A DNA stretch of 64,000 nt, taken from contig OX375881.1 of NCBI GenBank assembly GCA_947359465.1, forward strand, positions 77,399,914 through 77,463,913, given 5' to 3'. The stretch comes from Metellina segmentata. Taxonomy: Eukaryota > Arthropoda > Arachnida > Araneae > Tetragnathidae. Position 1 is the stretch's first letter. Each line of letters starts with the position of its first letter. Position numbers and translations under genes: made by a program. This document shows positions 1 to 12,400 of this stretch, in pieces. The notes beneath the pieces were generated by a model that was not told where the DNA came from, did not search any database, and saw nothing but the letters and a program-made list of their open reading frames with translations.

Positions 1-1439
1 CTCAAGCAATAGAAAAAGCTCTATAACTTGAAAGTGAAAGAGCGCAGCCTTTAGGCATATATGCTGATACTGGAATACAGCGAATCTCTGGGCAAAGAGA
101 CGTTTCTTACACAAGCACAAAAAAACTGCTATGACTTAAGTTTCAGTTGGAGAGGATGCGTAAGGTGAAGAAAAGGACTTTTTGAGCATATAAACAAGGA
201 ATCTAAAGTGCACGTCATAAAGAAAAAAAAGAACCTCTAATTTGCAAGAAACCTTTAAGTAACAGAAAAGTCACCTTCTAAAGAAATTATGGTCGATATC
301 GGTGTTGAAGATGAAAAATAATTTATTCATCCTATGTATTCTCAATTTATGAAAATCTTTGTAAGACTGAAACTGATTGATGTTGGTAAAGAAAAAAATG
401 CTGACAATGCTTTAAAAATACACCAGAAGAAGCAAACATCAATAAATTAACGAATAATGGGAATAAAACATCAAGGTCTAAGATTGTTCAAGAAAAAAGT
501 GTGTTCCACCTTCTCAAGTGAATTTGTTTGATGAGAAAAATGATGACGACAGCCAAGATGTCAAAACGTTTTAAAAATTGGAGTGCACTAAACATGAAAA
601 GTTAATTTCTGAGAAGAAGGGCTGGAGATTTAACTTAAGTCGACCAAAGGCGGATTAAGCGGTAAGTGGACTAAGCGGCCGCGTAGGGCCCCGGAATACC
701 AAAGGGCCCAGAAGGGTCCATCTTCAATTGTCTTTTCATCAGGGTTCAAGGAAAGTTGTGACAGCAATGTGCGTCTTTAAGTGCAGTGAAAAGAGTTCCT
801 AACATAAGATGGCATCCAAGAGCAGATACTGTATTAACAATAGAACTTGGTGTCACCCATATAAAAGAGGATTTATTGAAATTTGTAATTCAGAAGAAGA
901 AAAACAGTTACCATCGTGGAGGCGATTTAACTTCTGAAGAAATGGACAAATACGAAACCGCACTAATGACAGTTATTTGGAATATATATATTTTTTCCAA
1001 TGGCGGACACATATTAACTTAATCATTGGCCACTACAACGTCGGAAGTGATGATCACTTGTGTAGGAGCACCCAGTGGGAGGACCATCATTGCCCCTAAT
1101 AAAGGTCAGTATAATTTACATCCATACCCTGGCCCCAGACTCAAACTAGGAACCTTCCGATCCAGAGGTCAATACCTTAACTACTTACTAACTTACACTG
1201 CTACATACATAATTTGTCCAATTAACACATTAAAAACAGGCATGTGCTTCACAGTGTAAATTTTATTACTCATAACTCTGCATTTTTCATTTAAAGTTTT
1301 TATATGAATATGAATGATAATTACAGAAATAAATAGGTTAATTTTTCCAAAAGCTTTTCTCCATATAGGTTTTCATATCTTTTAAAGTGATGCTTACAAT
1401 CTTTCTTTACATTTTTAGCAGTTTTCTTTTATTAATTCA
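1..1439. other. Unassigned sequence with weak coding traces
   Basis: No feature can be named with confidence. Broken reading frames and a locally GC-rich patch near 655-720 suggest old transposon debris, possibly the front part of the pogo-like remnant that follows. The 78-codon frame at 786-1022 and the 77-codon frame at 1026-1259 match nothing I recognise. They are probably chance or decayed frames. Confidence 0.3.
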
Positions 1440-1459
1440 TTCGAAACATTCACAAGCTA

Positions 1460-1850
1460 ACAAAATGGTGTCTCCGCAAGAAGTAAGGTCTCTTCCTAAA
1501 GCCCCGCCCCAAAAAACTGCTCAAAATTGACGACAGGTGAAAGGTCTGATTTTGACTGATGCGCCAGTTAAAAATATGGTTACAGAGGAAATATTATTGA
1601 ATAGGAAAAAGACACCAAACACTAAAAAGAACCGAAATTCCCAAGAAGCGGGTCGAAGTGAACCTGAAGCATAAGCCTACTGAGATATCTTCTACGAAAG
1701 ATGAAGATCTCTCTGGATCATTTCTTTTTCATAATTGCAATTAGACATTATTTCTGCAGATTCTGATTCCTTAACAATTAACGATGATGATTATGTTATA
1801 GGTGAAGAGGATACCTTTAAGAACATAAAATTTAATGCATCAAAATAGTT
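1460..1850 (+). pseudogene. Remnant of a pogo/Tigger-like transposase C-terminus
   Basis: Conceptual translation across stops gives fragments such as VSPQEVRSLPKAPPQKTAQN, then LTDAPVKNMVTEEIL and a Lys/Asn-rich stretch, then an acidic segment (INDDDYVIGEEDTF). The order 'PLPKAPPRKT ... LTDTPEK ... basic linker ... acidic tail' is usual for the C-terminal region of pogo/Tigger-type DDE transposases of arthropods. Stops interrupt it (after QKTAQN and around 1672-1685) and no terminal repeat was found, so this is a dead fragment. The family call is made from memory of the motif; other CENP-B-like transposases are possible. Confidence 0.45.
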
Positions 1851-2689
1851 TCTCCATCCAATAAATTTTGCAGAAATGCTGGTTTTTCCTGTGGATTTAA
1901 CTTCCTATCAAAATCTAAAATAAGTTTGCAATTTCTTTAATCTTATTTTATCATCTCTAACTGTAAGCTTCAATCATTGCTATTACTTTGTTTTCTCAAC
2001 TGTGAAGGCCATAACAATAAAGATTATTACAAAAAATTATTATTTCTTCTCTTTCTATATTTTCCCTCACATTTAAGGCTGTTCCAATTATGCGTAAACT
2101 AATCAAATGTGGTATTTTATTTTAATCCTGCTTAAGGAACCATTAGATATCTGTATGTTTCAATTGAAAAGAATTTTGATAAAAGCCCATTCTTTATATC
2201 ATATGTTGCTACCATAACGTAACGCTGTACCCCGACAGTGGGGTATAGTGTTCCAATGTGCATCACTGCCAAAAACATTAAATACTGGAAATAAATGTTA
2301 CTCTTTTTAATTTTAATGGTATGTAACATGTATGTAAAAGAAGAAAGATAATCTTAAGTGCTTTGTCTGCTTCACTTAGATCTTGATGACGTAGAAGAAT
2401 TAAAAAAAAAAACGTGTAACACTGTGCCTGAAGATTCACCACCTTCCCATACAGTAGGAGAATAAATAGAATTTTAATATGACCATTCTGTATATAGAGC
2501 AATACATTTTAAACCCAAATTGATACTACAAAAATGATTGACGAATTTGCAATACATGTAACAAAGAGCCTTTTTTATAAATTCATTTAATGTGTTACTA
2601 GTCGGTCTGCGCCAGCTAGCGCTCGGCGGTGTGTAATAGTGCTTTTTAAACTTTTTTACACACCGTAATTAAACATGTTTTGATTTGTA
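1851..2689. other. AT-rich sequence, nothing recognised
   Basis: AT-rich spacer with short frames only (2132-2329 and 2278-2502 on the minus strand, no family resemblance). A short GC-rich patch lies near 2600-2630. Confidence 0.5.
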
Positions 2690-2910
2690 TATTTTATTTA
2701 TTTTTGTGAAACAATTCTTTAAATCATTGCATATTCAATCAAATATTTAAGCAAAGTTGGTCGAAATGTACATATACCGCTACAAAATTACCCATGTCTA
2801 GATATATTTTGCAGGAAATAGACATATCATTAAAATCTAACTCCTAAATAATATTTCTGCAACATGTAATATACCGGAACACATAATGCAAACAAAAATA
2901 AAATTCCAAT
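2690..2910 (+). repeat. Dispersed repeat R2, copy 1
   Basis: This segment aligns loosely, by eye, with 23725-23935 in the same orientation. Shared landmarks in order are 'ggtcgaaa', 'acatat/acatag', 'aaattacc/aaattatcca', 'gtctag', 'ttttgcag/ctttgcag', 'atcattaaaat' and 'actcctaaataat'. It is non-coding and very AT-rich. It is probably an old interspersed element of unknown class; no terminal repeats were seen. Confidence 0.55.
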
Positions 2911-3620
2911 CCTTGAAAAAACACGTACGTATCTATTCAAACGTGTTGAATTTCGACTTCCTGATTATATTTATTGTGAAATAGAATAATGCGACAAAAG
3001 ACTTTTCAACGATATTGACACAGACAATAATGATTTATTAACAAAAATAACACGTATTTATAATACTTGGGAATCCTCAAATATGTCCGCAACATCTCGC
3101 AGTCAACTCAAATACCCAAACACGGAATTCTAAATCAAATTAAAAAAGTAAACATTAATTCTGACGCGTGGCCAGATACCGGGTAGTAAAATTACGTTTA
3201 AATTACTTTTACATCAAAGGAAGAAATAAAAAGTAAGTTCAAACATAAATATTAGAATTTAACTTCTTATTTTTCATAGAAATTGACTTCGGCTATTTGA
3301 AAACAGCAAGAATTCAAAATATCTGGGTTATTTTATACATGTTAATTGTTGCCATTCGACGATACACAAATAACGTCGATTTCGGGTCCACGTACGTTAA
3401 TGTTTTATATATATAGATGGTATGAAATTTTTGACTACATTTCTTTTTGCTAACTTAATGAGAGCTGTCTTGAAACTTTTTTTCTTTCTAACTTTAGTTT
3501 GAGTGCCCCAAAAATTTTACAGCTCGGGGCCCCTACTTGACTTGATCTGTCACTGAAGTCGACATATTTACGACGACATTGCCAACACTAGGAGTAAGCA
3601 ATGATGTTTGTGGCAGTTTT
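2911..3620. other. AT-rich sequence, nothing recognised
   Basis: Spacer between the R2 repeat and the small TTAA element. No credible reading frame or repeat was identified. Confidence 0.5.
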
Positions 3621-3623
3621 TGA

Positions 3624-3748
3624 TCCTCCAAGTGGTTACGAAGACATCAAGATTTAGTCAGTTTTCGTCTAAAATTCGAGGCGTCTCGTCCATATGGTTA
3701 ATTTTGCTAATGATACGAGATATGTCGCCTTGACAACCACCTGGAGGG
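3624..3748. mobile_element. piggyBac-like MITE (TTAA family), copy 1
   Basis: A 125-bp non-coding segment ends in 'cctggaggg' followed by TTAA at 3749-3752. Its left end 'tcctccaagtggtt' is the inverted counterpart of the right end (read on the minus strand 'ccctccaggtggtt') and is preceded by TTGA, a one-base variant of TTAA. TTAA targets with CCC-type ends are typical of piggyBac-superfamily insertions. Related copies lie at about 4467-4589 and 52986-53178. No coding capacity; it would need a transposase in trans. Confidence 0.55.
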
Positions 3749-3752
3749 TTAA

Positions 3753-4035
3753 GAAAGTTAAGCGCGGATATTATACACGTGTCTGCAGATTACAATCAAT
3801 CCATAAAGACCTTATTCCCACTTCTCAGGGGTCACGTCTGCCTCTTCAAACATCTACATCGTATTGACTTGGTTATTACCCACCCTCTTTGCAAGTTTAT
3901 GCGATATACACTCGCTGTTCTGTCCTCCCATTGACTTTGCTGTGATAAAGGTACTGTGAGTTGAGGCAGAGAGTGGATTTATAGATTATACTTTTGTCAG
4001 TTTCTTATTTTTACGTCTATTTTTATGTTCCGTTT
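3753..4035. other. Spacer, nothing recognised
   Basis: No repeat, RNA or protein signal was identified here. Confidence 0.5.
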
Positions 4036-4260
4036 TCAGCTGTCGTACGTATGAGTTGCATTGAAATAAAAAAAAAGTAATAAAAGTAGTGCAACATAAA
4101 AAGAGATTGCAGTTTTTGTTGAATTTTTGTTTTGACGCGATGACAACATAATCCAAAATGTCGTGGAAGAAATTACGTGTGTTGTTTCATGTTTTGGAAA
4201 AGATACTTTTGTGAAACTTGCTAATTTACCCATTTGCTTCAAAGATTCTTTTCCAAAGTT

Positions 4261-4367
4261 TAATTTTATAGTAATGGTAATAATATAGTAATTTTATAGT
4301 AATAGTAATAATATAGAAATTTTATAGTAATGGTAATAATATAGTAATTTTATAGTAATGGTTATAA
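4261..4367. repeat. Minisatellite, about 28-bp unit, 4 copies
   Basis: The unit 'ttttatagtaatggtaat' followed by 'aatatagtaa' recurs about four times with one or two changes per copy (gg to ag, gtaa to gaaa). The last copy is incomplete. Purely AT-rich, no coding content. Confidence 0.85.
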
Positions 4368-4394
4368 CGTTATCTTCCCCAATCGTTTACAACG

Positions 4395-4589
4395 AGATAT
4401 CTCGTCCATACATATATGACCAATTTTGCTATTGACGATATCTATCGTCGTTTAGATATTTCCAATTTGTGATGATGACAAGATCAAGACCTAGTTAGTG
4501 TTTATAATGACGAGATATCTCGTCCATCAATAATTGGTTAGGTTTCCTAACGACGAAATACTGCCGTCGAAACAACCATCCCAGGAGGG
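4395..4589. mobile_element. piggyBac-like MITE (TTAA family), copy 2, partly duplicated
   Basis: The right end 'ccaggaggg' is followed by TTAA (4590-4593), as in the copy at 3624. The palindrome 'cgagatatctcg' followed by 'tcca' occurs twice, near 4391 and 4512, so the body appears to contain a partial second monomer upstream of the complete one (about 4467-4589). The left end is degraded. Non-coding. Confidence 0.5.
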
Positions 4590-4663
4590 TTAAATAACAT
4601 ATATTATAATTTTATTTAATTTTAGTCTCTTTTGCAGTTATGTGAATAACGCGTTGATAGGTA

Positions 4664-4926
4664 GGAAGTTAATTAATGTCATACTGGAGCAACACGACGT
4701 GTTATTGGCGACGATCCAGGAATAAACCCAAAGGGAAAGATCAAAGACAATGCCTCTTAATTTTGAAGACAGTCAGACGACTAGAACAACAATCGCGTTG
4801 GCATCCCTCTCTACAAACTTCCACACCACGCCATCTTGAGGCCATGCCAGTTTGAACGTGCACCAGCCCCCACATGGAACTCGCCCCCCTCCCGTTGCTC
4901 TTTCAACTAAGCTACTGTGTCCACGT
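4664..4926 (-). repeat. tRNA-derived SINE, family A
   Basis: One of ten copies of the same SINE in this window. Read on the minus strand a family-A copy has a tRNA-like head (A box 'tagctcagtt', B box 'ggttcgaatcc' in the better copies), then a body with 'gcacgttaaat', 'gtttggagagtgggg' and 'gaccgtggttcaaaatta', and ends near 'gctccagtgcgacgttaat'. This copy has a damaged head: the A-box region is visible as 'agcttagttgaaag' and the B box is lost. Its tail is intact. Confidence 0.8.
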
Positions 4927-6246
4927 GAATAAAGACTTAAAATACATGAAATTGTTATCCAATAATTTAAAGTAAGTTCGATGATGGATTTGTTATAGAT
5001 GAACTTAATGTAGCGTGAAATTAATTTTTACTTGAATTTATATTATTTAAAAAGAAAAAACAAACATATTTTGAGATGATTGAATTCGCTATCCAAGTAC
5101 AGAATTAGTCAGGTAGCCATTATCTAGAGAGGCTCTGCCAATGTTTCAAAAACTTTTTAAAAGTACATAGTAATTTAGCATGTATCCTGGCATCCAGTGA
5201 GACAAAAATTATACTGTTTCCTAACAAGAAAGAATTGGAAATGTGTTTTGATTCAAGCCAAAATGAAAATTGGTTTTCAGTTATACACACTTTTGAATAG
5301 CTTTTTAAATCGCAGCATGCATCAAACTGTAGTTGGAATATGGCTTGTCCCCAAAATATATTTTGATTTCAAAGACAACAGTGAGTTTGTTCTATCTGTT
5401 TCCTTTATTGAAAAACAATCAAATATTACAATGCAAAGTTGCATTAGAGAATTCACACATTTATTTTTATTTACTATAATACAACATTCGAATTCCCCGT
5501 TTTATTTCTCCATATATAAAATACATCAAGACGGAATTGAATAGTTTTCGCACACTAAAGCAACAAAAATAAGTATAATGACTTTTGACACGTAGAACAA
5601 TTTTTAAAAAGAGAGTCTAGTCTTGTAAACACTGTATAAGGATTTTCTGCTGCGAAATAGTTATGCTCACAGATGCATACACTTTTCAATATGTTATCTG
5701 GACAAGTTTTTAGAATAAAAGAGGTTTGAAAAACGTGGCCCGGCATTATTTTCCAGAACGAGAAAGAAGAAAGTTGGATGCTTTTGTCTCAGAATGCGTC
5801 CCAAAACTTTCTCAAAATGAAGTAATAAGGAAAATAATCAACTGCAGTTACAACTTCGCTCAAAATTTCATTTTAAACTGAAAAATATGTTTTCGCGTGT
5901 CCTCATTTCTATACTATAAAATATTAAAAGAAAATGTTGTCTTTCTTATATTAGGAAACTTCTGTTCCGAAAGATGCAATGTATGTATTCTTACTTATGT
6001 TTCCCCTTTTCTTTATTTATGTCCTTAACATAAGTGGTACAGATATCAATTTTATTTGTATACTGATGAATGGAAATCGAATATGACCAATGTAAATCCC
6101 CTGTTATGTGATTAGTTCAGCAGTTTTGCCCCACAGTTTATCCATGTTCAATTATAAGTATGAACCTGCATAATGTTGGAAAAGCTACCTAAAGATACAC
6201 CACATTTTTGGCGCTTTGTTTGATTACTGAATGTAGTGAGGTAGGT
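4927..6246. other. Spacer, nothing recognised
   Basis: AT-rich DNA between two SINE copies. The 115-codon frame at 5197-5544 (plus) has no recognisable domain, no codon-like bias visible by eye and no neighbouring exon signals. I treat it as chance. Confidence 0.5.
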
Positions 6247-6545
6247 ATAAAATTAGCGTCGCACGGGAGAAGTACAACAAACTATTGGCGACGGTTTGGG
6301 ATCAATCCCGAAGGACAAGGTCTCATAATTTTGAACCACGGTAGACAAGAACAAAATCTCAGCTGGTAACCCAATCTCCAAACTTCCACACCTTGCCAAC
6401 ATGAGGACATTTGAGGCGACGACAAATTGAACGTGCCCCAGCCCTCGTGTACATTTCGTGTGTCTTTGGATGGAATGAGTTTCGAACTCCCAACCCTTCG
6501 ATTGTTAATCCGTTGCTCTCCCTATTGAACTGCCGCTGCCCTCAG
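6247..6545 (-). repeat. tRNA-derived SINE, family A
   Basis: Nearly full-length family-A copy. On the plus strand it starts at 'agcgtcgcacgggag' and ends at 'ttgaactgccgctgccct', the reverse complement of the tRNA-like head. The B-box region is visible as the complement of 'gagtttcgaactccc'. The next copy lies only about 40 bp away in the same orientation. Confidence 0.85.
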
Positions 6546-6587
6546 AATTCAGTGATAAATATTCAAGATCGTACGCATTTTAATTAA

Positions 6588-6850
6588 CGTCGAACTTGTG
6601 CAACTGGGTATTGGCCACGCTCCGCTATCAATCTCCAAGATAAAGATACGAGGATACCACATAATTTTGAACCGCGGTTTAGATGACGAGGTCACGCCTG
6701 AGGTGACACCCCACTCTCCAAACGTCTACAACACACCAACATGAGCACATTTGAGGCCTCGATATATTTAATGTACAAGACGTTCTTTGGTTGGATTCGA
6801 ACTTGCTACCCTCCGTTTACTAATCCGTTACGCTTAAAACAGAGCACTAT
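6588..6850 (-). repeat. tRNA-derived SINE, family A (second of a close pair)
   Basis: Family-A copy with a well-preserved B box (complement of 'ggattcgaacttgc'). It has the full body ('ccccactctccaaacgtcta', 'aacatgagcacatttgaggc') and the tail 'taacgtcgaacttgtgcaac'. It lies in the same orientation as the copy at 6247, so the pair arose by independent insertion or by local duplication. Confidence 0.85.
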
Positions 6851-7208
6851 TCAAGATGGAAATAAGCACAAAATAGGTGAGCGGACTCCATGATAGTTGA
6901 AGAATATCGAATCAGCTTTGTACAAGTTAACGGATGCAACTGAAGAAGCTATTTGTGGTATTGTGACTAAGATTTGCTGTAAGATGGCATTTGCCATGTT
7001 CTGGGTTAGGTAAAAAATTAATGCCAGTATAAGAGTACACGAAAAGCTGCTTAATATTTTCGATCAATTTTATTTTAAGTAAGATCTAATGGAAGATTAA
7101 GGAATATTTAATGTAAGATCAAGAGAAAGAAAAGAATCATAACCTTTTCCACGACAAATTTTATTTTGTTTTATTTCACTATTTTCTTTTGTTTTATGTT
7201 TTAAATAT
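6851..7208. other. Spacer, nothing recognised
   Basis: AT-rich spacer leading into the minisatellite at 7209. No gene or repeat family was identified. Confidence 0.5.
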
Positions 7209-7380
7209 TTATTATTTAACAAATTGATTAATTATTTAACAATTTGATTACTTATTTAACAAATTGATTAATTATTTAACAAATTGATTACTTATTTAAC
7301 AAATTGATTAATTATTTAACAAATTGATTAATTATTTAACAAATTGATTAATTATTTAGCAAATTGATTTATTATTTAAA
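7209..7380. repeat. Minisatellite, 20-bp unit, about 8.5 copies
   Basis: The unit 'aaattgattaattatttaac' recurs head to tail with exact 20-bp spacing. Single-base variants ('cttatttaac', 'aatttgatta', 'ttagc') mark individual copies. Very AT-rich and non-coding. Confidence 0.95.
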
Positions 7381-7616
7381 ACATTTTCCTTTTCATCACA
7401 CTCAACACCGCCACAAAGTATTTGCCTTTAACTGGCAGATGAAGAAGAATAAAACAGATTCTAAGTGTACTTTTGCCAGTATTGAAAGAATATAATACTA
7501 TTAAAAAAATCCAAATTAGAACTTTTGAAATGACAGTAGGTCAAGGTGGATTATATTATGGACTTAAAGCTATACTTTAAAACTTATTATATATGTTAAA
7601 AAGTTTATTCAAAATA

Positions 7617-7870
7617 ATGGAGACGTCCAGGGTCGCATGGGGATCCCTTATATAGCACGCCACACATGCCCACAACAGGGGGTTTCGGTTTGGAGTGTCA
7701 TCTCCTTTGAAACCCGGACCCCTTTGGAAGTTATTTCTGGAACTCTTACAGCACAGCGGTTAATAGACGACATTATACGACCGGTAGTGTTACCATTCCT
7801 TTTGAGACACCCTGGACTTACTTTTTAACAACATAATGCCCTGCTGCACACTGCACGTATTTAGGGATTG
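7617..7870 (+). pseudogene. Tc1-like transposase fragment (second catalytic region)
   Basis: The frame at 7637-7828 reads CPQQGVSVWSVISFETRTPL, then GTLTAQRLIDDI and LPFLLRHPGLTF, then a stop and QHNALLHTAR. Tc1 transposases normally read '...VWG.I....RTPL..I.G.LTA.RY.DDIL.P...PF......FQQDNARPHTA'. Here the glutamine before the second catalytic aspartate is a stop (TAA for CAA), and the aspartate itself reads as histidine. Only the middle of the gene survives; no terminal repeats were found. It resembles the corresponding part of the Tc1 element at 20471-21872. Confidence 0.8.
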
Positions 7871-7959
7871 CAATCTGATCCGGCGAGTCCGGCATCATTT
7901 GGATACCTACCAGTTTCAACAACATCTATCAAAACCGGCTCAGATCCGATAAAACTGAA

Positions 7960-8430
7960 TTAAAAAAAATAATCGTTTATTCAGACCCAACTTTAAAATC
8001 ACATAATCGTTAATAAAGCAATCGATTTTGATTTAATCGATTTTATATTTTTAAGTCATCAGTTTGGAGAATTCTAGCAAAAATAATAAATTAAATGATC
8101 AATAATATATTTTTTTAATGAAGAGGAATTAGAAAAGCAAATTCTGCAATAAAATGAAGACTGTTGCAAAAAGACAAACTTTAGAAAATAAACAGATTTT
8201 GAGAAATACTTAAGAAAGAAAAGACTTCATTTTTATGAAATGGAGTCAAAGGAAAATATTTGTCAATTATTAACGACTGCCTAATGACGGTTAAACTAAC
8301 TAGTGTCGAAGCTGAGAGGTCGCTAGTTATATTTGCAGTTCATTAAGAAGTAGGTCTGAAGACTGAAAATTTGTTCGTGTTTTGCTCACTCGCGTTAGAA
8401 ATTTCGCTTTTTTCGACTTTGACACCTAAT
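7960..8430 (+). pseudogene. Decayed hAT element with dimerisation-domain remnant
   Basis: At about 8293-8400 a translation reads KLTSVEAERS, followed after a stop by LKTENLFVFCSLALEI. This matches the hAT C-terminal dimerisation motif (usually '.TS.EAERSFS....K.RLR......L..L..L...'). Upstream, 7970-8050 is rich in 'aatcgatt' motifs typical of hAT ends. Stops and frameshifts are frequent, so it is inactive. Exact borders are unknown. Confidence 0.5.
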
Positions 8431-8695
8431 ACACCCTAAACAAACAGCCGCATCGGAAAGAAATCTTCTCCGTCTTGTCCTCTGTACAATTTTGAACAAA
8501 CCATGTTTATGTCGTAATTTTCTGATACGTACTTTCCGTTAAACCATCTGAAAATAGAGCAAAAAAAAAAAAAAAAACGAGTTTTCAATCCTGCTTTGGC
8601 AGCTGTAACTTTTGTAACTTTTTTTTAATATAGAGAGAGAGCAAAATAGTTTCATATATTTTTCTCAGTGCTTTCAACATTTTAAAATATTTGCC
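8431..8695. other. AT-rich spacer with poly(A) and (GA)n runs
   Basis: Contains a long adenine run near 8561-8577 and a short 'gagagaga' tract near 8633. Nothing else was identified. Confidence 0.5.
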
Positions 8696-9200
8696 CTACT
8701 ACACGTTATTTTTTTTTATGAGAGACATTAAACACGGAACAACTTTTACTGATTATTAAGATTTAATTTAAATATCTTGTTTTTCAACCTTTTAATTTTT
8801 TAAATAATTATTCTTTTTTACACATGAATCATACTTATAAATCTAATGTTTTGTTTGAAATAAAAAATACGCGAATAATTATGTAATCCAATTTTCTATA
8901 CGCTATGTTGCTTAGTTTATGTATTCATATGTTTTAAAAGACAATGCAAAATAAAAAGCCAACGTAAAATTTACTCTCATTTTTTTTCATTATTATTATA
9001 TTCGTATTTTCTTTTAAAACAATATTCAAAATTACACAAATGTGGGTTTTTTTGCTTTTGAAATGTATAAAACAACCTCTTTTACTTTTAGAACTGTGTT
9101 GCGATTATTTCCAAGAGATTTAGTGCAAAAGAATTATCATCAGAAGAACCCGGTGTGTCCGATTGGAAATGCCAATACTATAATTGAGAACAAGACGATT
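8696..9200 (+). repeat. Direct repeat D, copy 1, with exon-like core
   Basis: This segment aligns with 15112-15597 at nearly constant spacing (offset 6397-6416 bp). Most of it matches only moderately. A 64-bp core at 9083-9146 differs from 15483-15546 at two positions only. The core sits after a splice-acceptor-like 'cttttacttttag'. Read from that acceptor, the frame is open (starts NCVAIISKRFSAKELSSE) and the two differences are one silent change and one Ile/Leu exchange. It may be an old duplicated exon or the conserved part of an unknown repeat. Beyond the core the frame is not maintained. Confidence 0.55.
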
Positions 9201-9366
9201 TGTATTGATCCACGAACTGTTTTTATGTGGCGAAAGAATCCATTTTATATTAAAAATACGTATACTGAAGTTAAGTTGACCTCAAGTATTTTTTAACTAA
9301 TTGTTTACTAAGTTACAGTGTATGAAAATTGTTTTATATATTTTTCTCAGTTCTTGGAACTTAATG

Positions 9367-9378
9367 TATATATCTTAT
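9367..9378. repeat. Target-site duplication, LINE 3' side
   Basis: 'tatatatcttat' here is repeated exactly at 14966-14977. The two copies bracket the LINE. Part of the match is simple AT sequence, but the non-repetitive 'cttat' end supports it. Confidence 0.65.
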
Positions 9379-9462
9379 GACTTATGACTTGTAAAGGGGT
9401 GACTCCGAAGAGTGCCAGCACTGCGACTAATAGTCTATTGTACTGAGACCCCTACTGATCCA

Positions 9463-12400
9463 CTAAAGACCGATGGCCGAAATAAATTTCAGCATGTACC
9501 TGATTGGAATGTTTGACAGTTCCCAGGGTTCGATACAGTGGTATCCCAGATATTCAAATCGTTGTGCAGAGTAATGGTCACATTTACATAGAACGTGTAC
9601 AGAACTCTCCTCTACCATCCGACAACCTCTACATAGTGGGTCATCTAAAACACCCATAATGTTGAGGTGTCTATTCAGGGTACAGTGGCCAGTTAGGAGG
9701 CCAATAGCTATCCTGATTTCTTTCCTACTGAAATTCAGCAGCTCTCTTGATCTATCCCATGGAGACTGCTGATTGAGCTCTTTGGCTTGTCTTTGATTAT
9801 TAGACTGAAGCCATGTTTGGTAGGACTCGGCAAGGAGCAAATCCCTTATAGTCCCTCTAACCACATTGTGAGGCAGACCCAAAACAGGCTCTGGTTCAAT
9901 AAATGGTGTTTCAGACCCATGTTTTGCTAATAGGTCTGCCGTTTCATTACCTTCAATGCCACAGTGACCAGGGACCCAAACAAGAGAGACCTTGTTTCTC
10001 TCAGCCAGGTCCTCAAGCACATTGTGACATTCCCACACTGCTTTTGAGGAAAAGCAGTGACTTTGCAAAGCCTTTAGGGCTGCCTGGCTGTCAGAGAAGA
10101 TTTTAATAACCCTCTTAACTACACCTCTATTGAGGCAGTTGTAAATACAAGCAGAGATTGCCAGAACCTCAGCCTGATATACAGTGGCCAGCTTACCCAA
10201 AGAGAAAGATAGCCTTATTTTTCGATTAGGACAGAAGGCACCTGACCCAGTGCCATGAGATGTTTTTGAACCATCTGTGTACCAAATTTCATCCCCCCTT
10301 CCTATCAGCCTGGAGACGAATCTCCATTCTTCTCTGGTTGGAAAGATGATATTATATTTGGCTTTAAAGCAAAATTGCTTTAACATCCAGTCAGATCTCA
10401 TTAATAGATAGGGATGTTCCTTCACCTGCGGATCGACATTTTTGAAGGCAGGCATTTCATAAGATGACTTCCATAGTCCCATGAGTTTGAGGCGTTGTGA
10501 GCATGAAATTGCCTCTAGTTCCACTTGTTTATGCAGTGGTAGAAGCCCCAGAAGCAGTTCTAGACTCTGTGAGGGAGTGGTTCGTATTGCACTAGTAATT
10601 GCAATGATAGCCATTCTTTGTAGACTAGTGAGTTCTTTTTTCACTGTCTCATTAAGGGTTTCTATTCCACCAAGCGATGGCGCCATAGGATATCATCGGA
10701 ACAATAATCCCGGTATATATCCAATGCACCATTTTCGGTGTTAGACCCCAATTATTACCAATGGCACGTCTACAAGCCCAAAACACTCTCTTGGCCTTGC
10801 TCGTGCAGTACTGGAGATGTGAGCTCCATGTCAAGGTCTTATCAAAGATTACTCCTAGATATTTAACCTCATCCGAGTATGCAAGTGGTGTTCCAAAGAA
10901 TTTTATCAAGTGCATATCTTGTAACCTTTTCCGGGTGAAGAGGACTAGACTAGTTTTGTTGGGGTTAAACCGACAAGTTCACCTTTTTGCACCAAAGTTC
11001 AATCTTTTTTAGGGCAGTGTTCATGAGGTCTGTTACCGTGTTTTGGAACTTCCCTCTTATGACCAGCGTTATGTCATCAGCATAACCCAGACAATACAGG
11101 CCCAAGAAGTGAGTCCTGTTAAGGAGCTCGTCAACCACAAGGCTCCATAGTAAGGGGGATAACACACCACCCTGGGGGCAGCCTTTACAGTTTCCCACAG
11201 TTAGTGTGTCTCCCAGTAAGGAGGCCTGAGCCATCCCTGTCTCGAGCATGTTTTTAATCCAGGCGCAAACCAATGGATTAACATTTCGACTGATGAGGGC
11301 ATCAATAATTACGTTTACTGGAACCTTATCAAAGGCTCCCTCAATATCTAAAAAGGCTGCCAAGGCAATTTCCTTTCCATTGACTGCTCTACCAAGGACC
11401 GTAACAAGATCATATAGAGCAGTCTCTGTAGATTTCCCAGGCTGGTACGCGTGTTGAAATCTCGATAGGGGTTCGCCTTTTAGAACCTCGTCCCTAATGT
11501 ATCTATCGATCAATTTCTCTAATGTCTTAAGAAGAAATGATGTCAGACTAATAGGTCTGAAGGCTTTTGCTTCACTGTAGCATGTTTTACCTGGTTTAGG
11601 TATAAAAATTACCTTGCAGGTTCTCCATGCATGCGGCATATAACCATATACCACGCAATATCTATAAATCCTACATAGGTGTGGTATAACGATGTCTTTG
11701 CCATGTTGGAGTAGAGCAGGTATAATGCCATCTAAACCAGGTGTTTTGAAGGGCATGAATGAGTTAATCGCCCATGCTATTCTTTTTGGAGTAATTATAC
11801 TTCTAACCAGTTCCCAGTCCTCCTTCCCACTACGTAGCAGGGGAATAAGTGGAACTGTCAGTTCATCATTAATATTTGTGATTCTGGAATCAGGGAAGTG
11901 CACTCTAAGCATTTCTGCCAGGGTGCTCCTACCGTTTTCCGTGAATGTGCCATCGTCCTTTTTAATGGAGCCTAATTGGCACTGGTTGTTTTTGGTCAGT
12001 ACTTTAGTCAGCTTAGCCGCACTAGACATACTGTCCACTTGGCCACAGAAGTTTTTCCATGACTCCTGTTTAGATTTCCTTATGGCATTGTTGTAGTTGG
12101 TGAGTGCTTCTTTGTATCTTGACCACTCACCTGTTTTTTTAGCTCTGTTAAAGAGCCTTCTGCAGTTCTTTTTAAGACCACAGAGACTTTTATTCCACCA
12201 AGGAACTCGCCTTGGTAAGCTTGTGGTGACTGCCTTACAATTTGACTGGTAGGACTGGAGGATGGACTGCTGCACAGAGTCAACAGCCAATTCCAAGTCT
12301 ACCAGTGAGGGAAAGTTGTGACTCCTACCCTCTAAGAGGAGGCGAAGGTCCTCCCTATAGGAATCCCTATTTGTATGCCTGGGATTTCTTTGATCCTGCT

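Noticed and set aside
5197..5544. 115-codon frame
   Set aside because: No family resemblance and no supporting signals in AT-rich DNA.
9903..10106. Plus-strand frames within 9463-14615
   Set aside because: All are antisense shadows of the minus-strand LINE ORFs.
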